Shown: positions 4,530 to 6,122 of the stretch, one piece after another
Layout of the letters: each line of letters begins with the position of its first letter
Numbering within the stretch: the stretch's first letter is position 1
The notes under the pieces: generated by a model
Told to the model about the DNA's origin: nothing
The model's input: only the letters and a program-made list of their open reading frames with translations
Database searches by the model: none
Program-made: the position numbers and the translations under genes
NCBI RefSeq assembly: GCF_938029485.1
Contig: NZ_CALHGC010000192.1
Coordinates: 1-6,122 of the forward strand
Reading direction: 5' to 3'
Length of the DNA: 6,122 nt
From: an uncultured Treponema sp.
GTDB lineage: Bacteria > Spirochaetota > Spirochaetia > Treponematales > Treponemataceae

Positions 4530-6122
4530 ATGACTGAAAAAGAATTGAAAAAGATTGCGACGGGGAAGACGGGGCTGCCTGCGGTTTTGCTGGCGTTGAA
4601 AATTATCTTTGATTTGGCGCCGCAGGTGATTTTGGTGTACATAATCGGACGGCTTTCTGCGGGCGAGGAGCGAGGCTGGTTGATGAGCGCGTTTGCGGCG
4701 CTGTTTGTGTCGTTTGCGCTGAAGGGGGTGTGCAGTTATTTCGGCGTGAGGATTTCGCATGAGCGGGCGTACAAGACGCTGACGGAGCTGAGGCTGCAGA
4801 TTATCGGTAGGCTGAAGAAATTGCATTTGGGATTTTTTAAGGAACACACGACGGGGGAGCTTGCGAATATTGTGCAGCATGATGTAGAGCAGGCTGAAGT
4901 GTATCTTGCGCACGGGCTGCCGGAAACTATGTCGGCGGTTTTGATTCCGTCACTTATTTTTGTGGTGATGCTGGCGGTGGATGTGCGGCTTGCGTTTGTT
5001 ATGCTGATGGGGCTGCCGCTGATGTTTGCGGTGATGAGGATTTCAAAGAAGGCGATGGAGGATGGCCTGCAACGGTACTTTGCGCACGAAATGCAGATGC
5101 GTGAAGAGCTGATGGAGTACGTTAAAAATATTGCGGTAATTAAAGCGTTTGCAAAGGAAGAAGCGATGAGCGCACGGACGCTGAAAACTGCGCGCGAGTA
5201 TATCGCACTGGTGAAAAAGAGCATGAATACAGTATCGGTTCCGATGGCGCTGATCGATGTTTTTATGGAAACCGGCGTGGTTGCCGTTATCATCTTGGGA
5301 AGTGTTTTTCTTGCGCAGGGCGGCATAAGCGTACCGCGCTTTATTTTGGCGGTGATGTTATCCGCGGCGTTTACGGCGGCGATCGGTAAGACCGCTATGC
5401 TGCAGCATTTTCAGGCGGTGTTTAACGAGGCGTTGAAGGCTGCAGGGACGGTGTTATGTACCGAACTGCCGCACGTTAAAAAAGCGGATGGTCTTGAAGC
5501 AGGAGATATTGAGTTTAGAAATGTGAGCTTTGAATATAAAAAAGACGGATTTCATATACACAATGTAACGATGACTGTCAAACAAAACACAACGGTGACG
5601 ATTGTCGGTTCAAGCGGATCGGGCAAAAGTACGCTTGCGTATCTTCTGATGGGATTTTGGGAAGCGTCGGACGGCGGTATTTTTATCGGCGGAAAAAATA
5701 TCGCCGAGTATTCGGAAGAAACAATTGCACGGCTGATCGGGAGTGTGCAGCAGGATGCCATTTTGTTTGATATGAGCATTGCGGATAATATTGCAATCGG
5801 GAAACCGCACGCATCGAATGAAGAAGTGATTGCCGCTGCGAAAAAGGCTCGCTGTCATGATTTTATTATGAGCTTGCCCGACGGGTACGATACGAAAATC
5901 GGCGAAATGGGTGCGCGGCTTTCTGGCGGTGAAAAACAACGGATTTCCATTGCGCGAGCATTTTTGAAAGATGCGCCGCTTTTGATTTTGGATGAAGCAA
6001 TGGCAGCGGTTGACAGCGAAAACGAAAGACTCATCGGTGAGGCGATTGATGAGCTGCGGAAAAATAAAACGGTTATCACGATTGCGCATCACCTGAGTAC
6101 CATACAAAACGCCGACCAAATA
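4530..6122 (+). CDS. ABC exporter, fused transmembrane and ATPase domains, 3'-truncated by window edge
   Basis: The frame is open from ATG 4530 to the last base (531 codons, no stop). The family is usually ~570-600 residues, so some 40-60 are missing. The start is fixed by AGGAG at 4519-4523 with a six-base spacer. Residues 1-320 form a type-IV exporter membrane domain with hydrophobic segments at about 15-40, 50-74, 131-150, 152-170, 238-262 and 270-290. It includes the conserved cytoplasmic helix GFFKEHTTGELANIV (101-115). The nucleotide-binding domain has A-loop Y336, Walker A GSSGSGKST (360-368), Q-loop Q408, signature LSGGEKQR (464-471), Walker B LLILDE (D488, E489), D-loop D495 and H-loop H520, so it looks catalytically intact. 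It exports or flips an unknown substrate across the inner membrane using ATP. Half-transporters of this kind act as dimers, so a second ABC gene may follow. The first third is very rich in GCG, CTG and GTG codons, unlike the AT-rich ATPase gene. Regulation by the adjacent TetR protein is likely. Confidence 0.95.
   Translation, partial: MTEKELKKIATGKTGLPAVLLALKIIFDLAPQVILVYIIGRLSAGEERGWLMSAFAALFVSFALKGVCSYFGVRISHERAYKTLTELRLQIIGRLKKLHLGFFKEHTTGELANIVQHDVEQAEVYLAHGLPETMSAVLIPSLIFVVMLAVDVRLAFVMLMGLPLMFAVMRISKKAMEDGLQRYFAHEMQMREELMEYVKNIAVIKAFAKEEAMSARTLKTAREYIALVKKSMNTVSVPMALIDVFMETGVVAVIILGSVFLAQGGISVPRFILAVMLSAAFTAAIGKTAMLQHFQAVFNEALKAAGTVLCTELPHVKKADGLEAGDIEFRNVSFEYKKDGFHIHNVTMTVKQNTTVTIVGSSGSGKSTLAYLLMGFWEASDGGIFIGGKNIAEYSEETIARLIGSVQQDAILFDMSIADNIAIGKPHASNEEVIAAAKKARCHDFIMSLPDGYDTKIGEMGARLSGGEKQRISIARAFLKDAPLLILDEAMAAVDSENERLIGEAIDELRKNKTVITIAHHLSTIQNADQI

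Noticed and set aside
4494..5326. Two overlapping - strand open frames of 139 and 196 aa inside the ABC gene
   Set aside because: The + strand encodes an unmistakable ABC exporter. The G-ending codons there (GCG, CTG, GTG) remove stops from the opposite strand, which explains these frames.
5552..6119. Several - strand frames opposite the ATPase domain of the exporter
   Set aside because: They are mirror images of the conserved Walker A to Walker B region and have no independent support.

Overview
The window looks like chromosomal DNA of a spirochaete, most likely an oral-type Treponema. This rests on moderate, uneven GC content, the style of the small hypothetical proteins and AT-rich regulatory DNA. 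It is an impression from composition and gene content, not a database match. There are six genes. Two of them run off the ends: a dTDP-glucose 4,6-dehydratase missing its N-terminus on the left, and an ABC exporter missing its last few dozen residues on the right.

Left part (1-1904, + strand): the 3' part of rfbB (dTDP-rhamnose branch, surface polysaccharide precursors), a 107-bp gap with a pyrimidine tract, then two tightly spaced genes of unknown function. These encode a 205-aa soluble, probably helical protein and a 73-aa coiled-coil-like protein, 15 bp apart with a clear ribosome binding site between them.

Middle part (1926-3593, - strand): a 472-aa AAA/STAND-type ATPase with a C-terminal DUF234-like nuclease-fold region, convergent with the preceding pair and more AT-rich than its neighbours. 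Just upstream of its start is a compact array of four ATTTTATTCA-type motifs (two direct copies and a near-perfect hairpin pair). Beyond this lies non-coding DNA that carries a strong Shine-Dalgarno followed by tiny broken reading frames, which suggests a gene remnant or dispersed repeat.

Right part (3594-6122, + strand): a TetR-family repressor and an ABC-type exporter (fused membrane and ATPase domains) form a regulatory module. The repressor has a textbook sigma70 promoter (TTGACA, 17 bp, TAATAT) overlapped by an imperfect 26-bp dyad. A closely related dyad of exactly the same length (21 of 26 positions identical) lies within a near-perfect 32-bp palindrome, just upstream of the ABC gene and directly after a Rho-independent terminator. 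The simplest reading is that the TetR protein binds both sites and controls itself and the exporter. The exporter is probably a half-transporter with a partner gene just beyond the window. The 207 bp between the repressor and the terminator hold three regularly spaced stem-loops and no convincing gene.

No tRNA, rRNA, CRISPR array or insertion sequence was seen.
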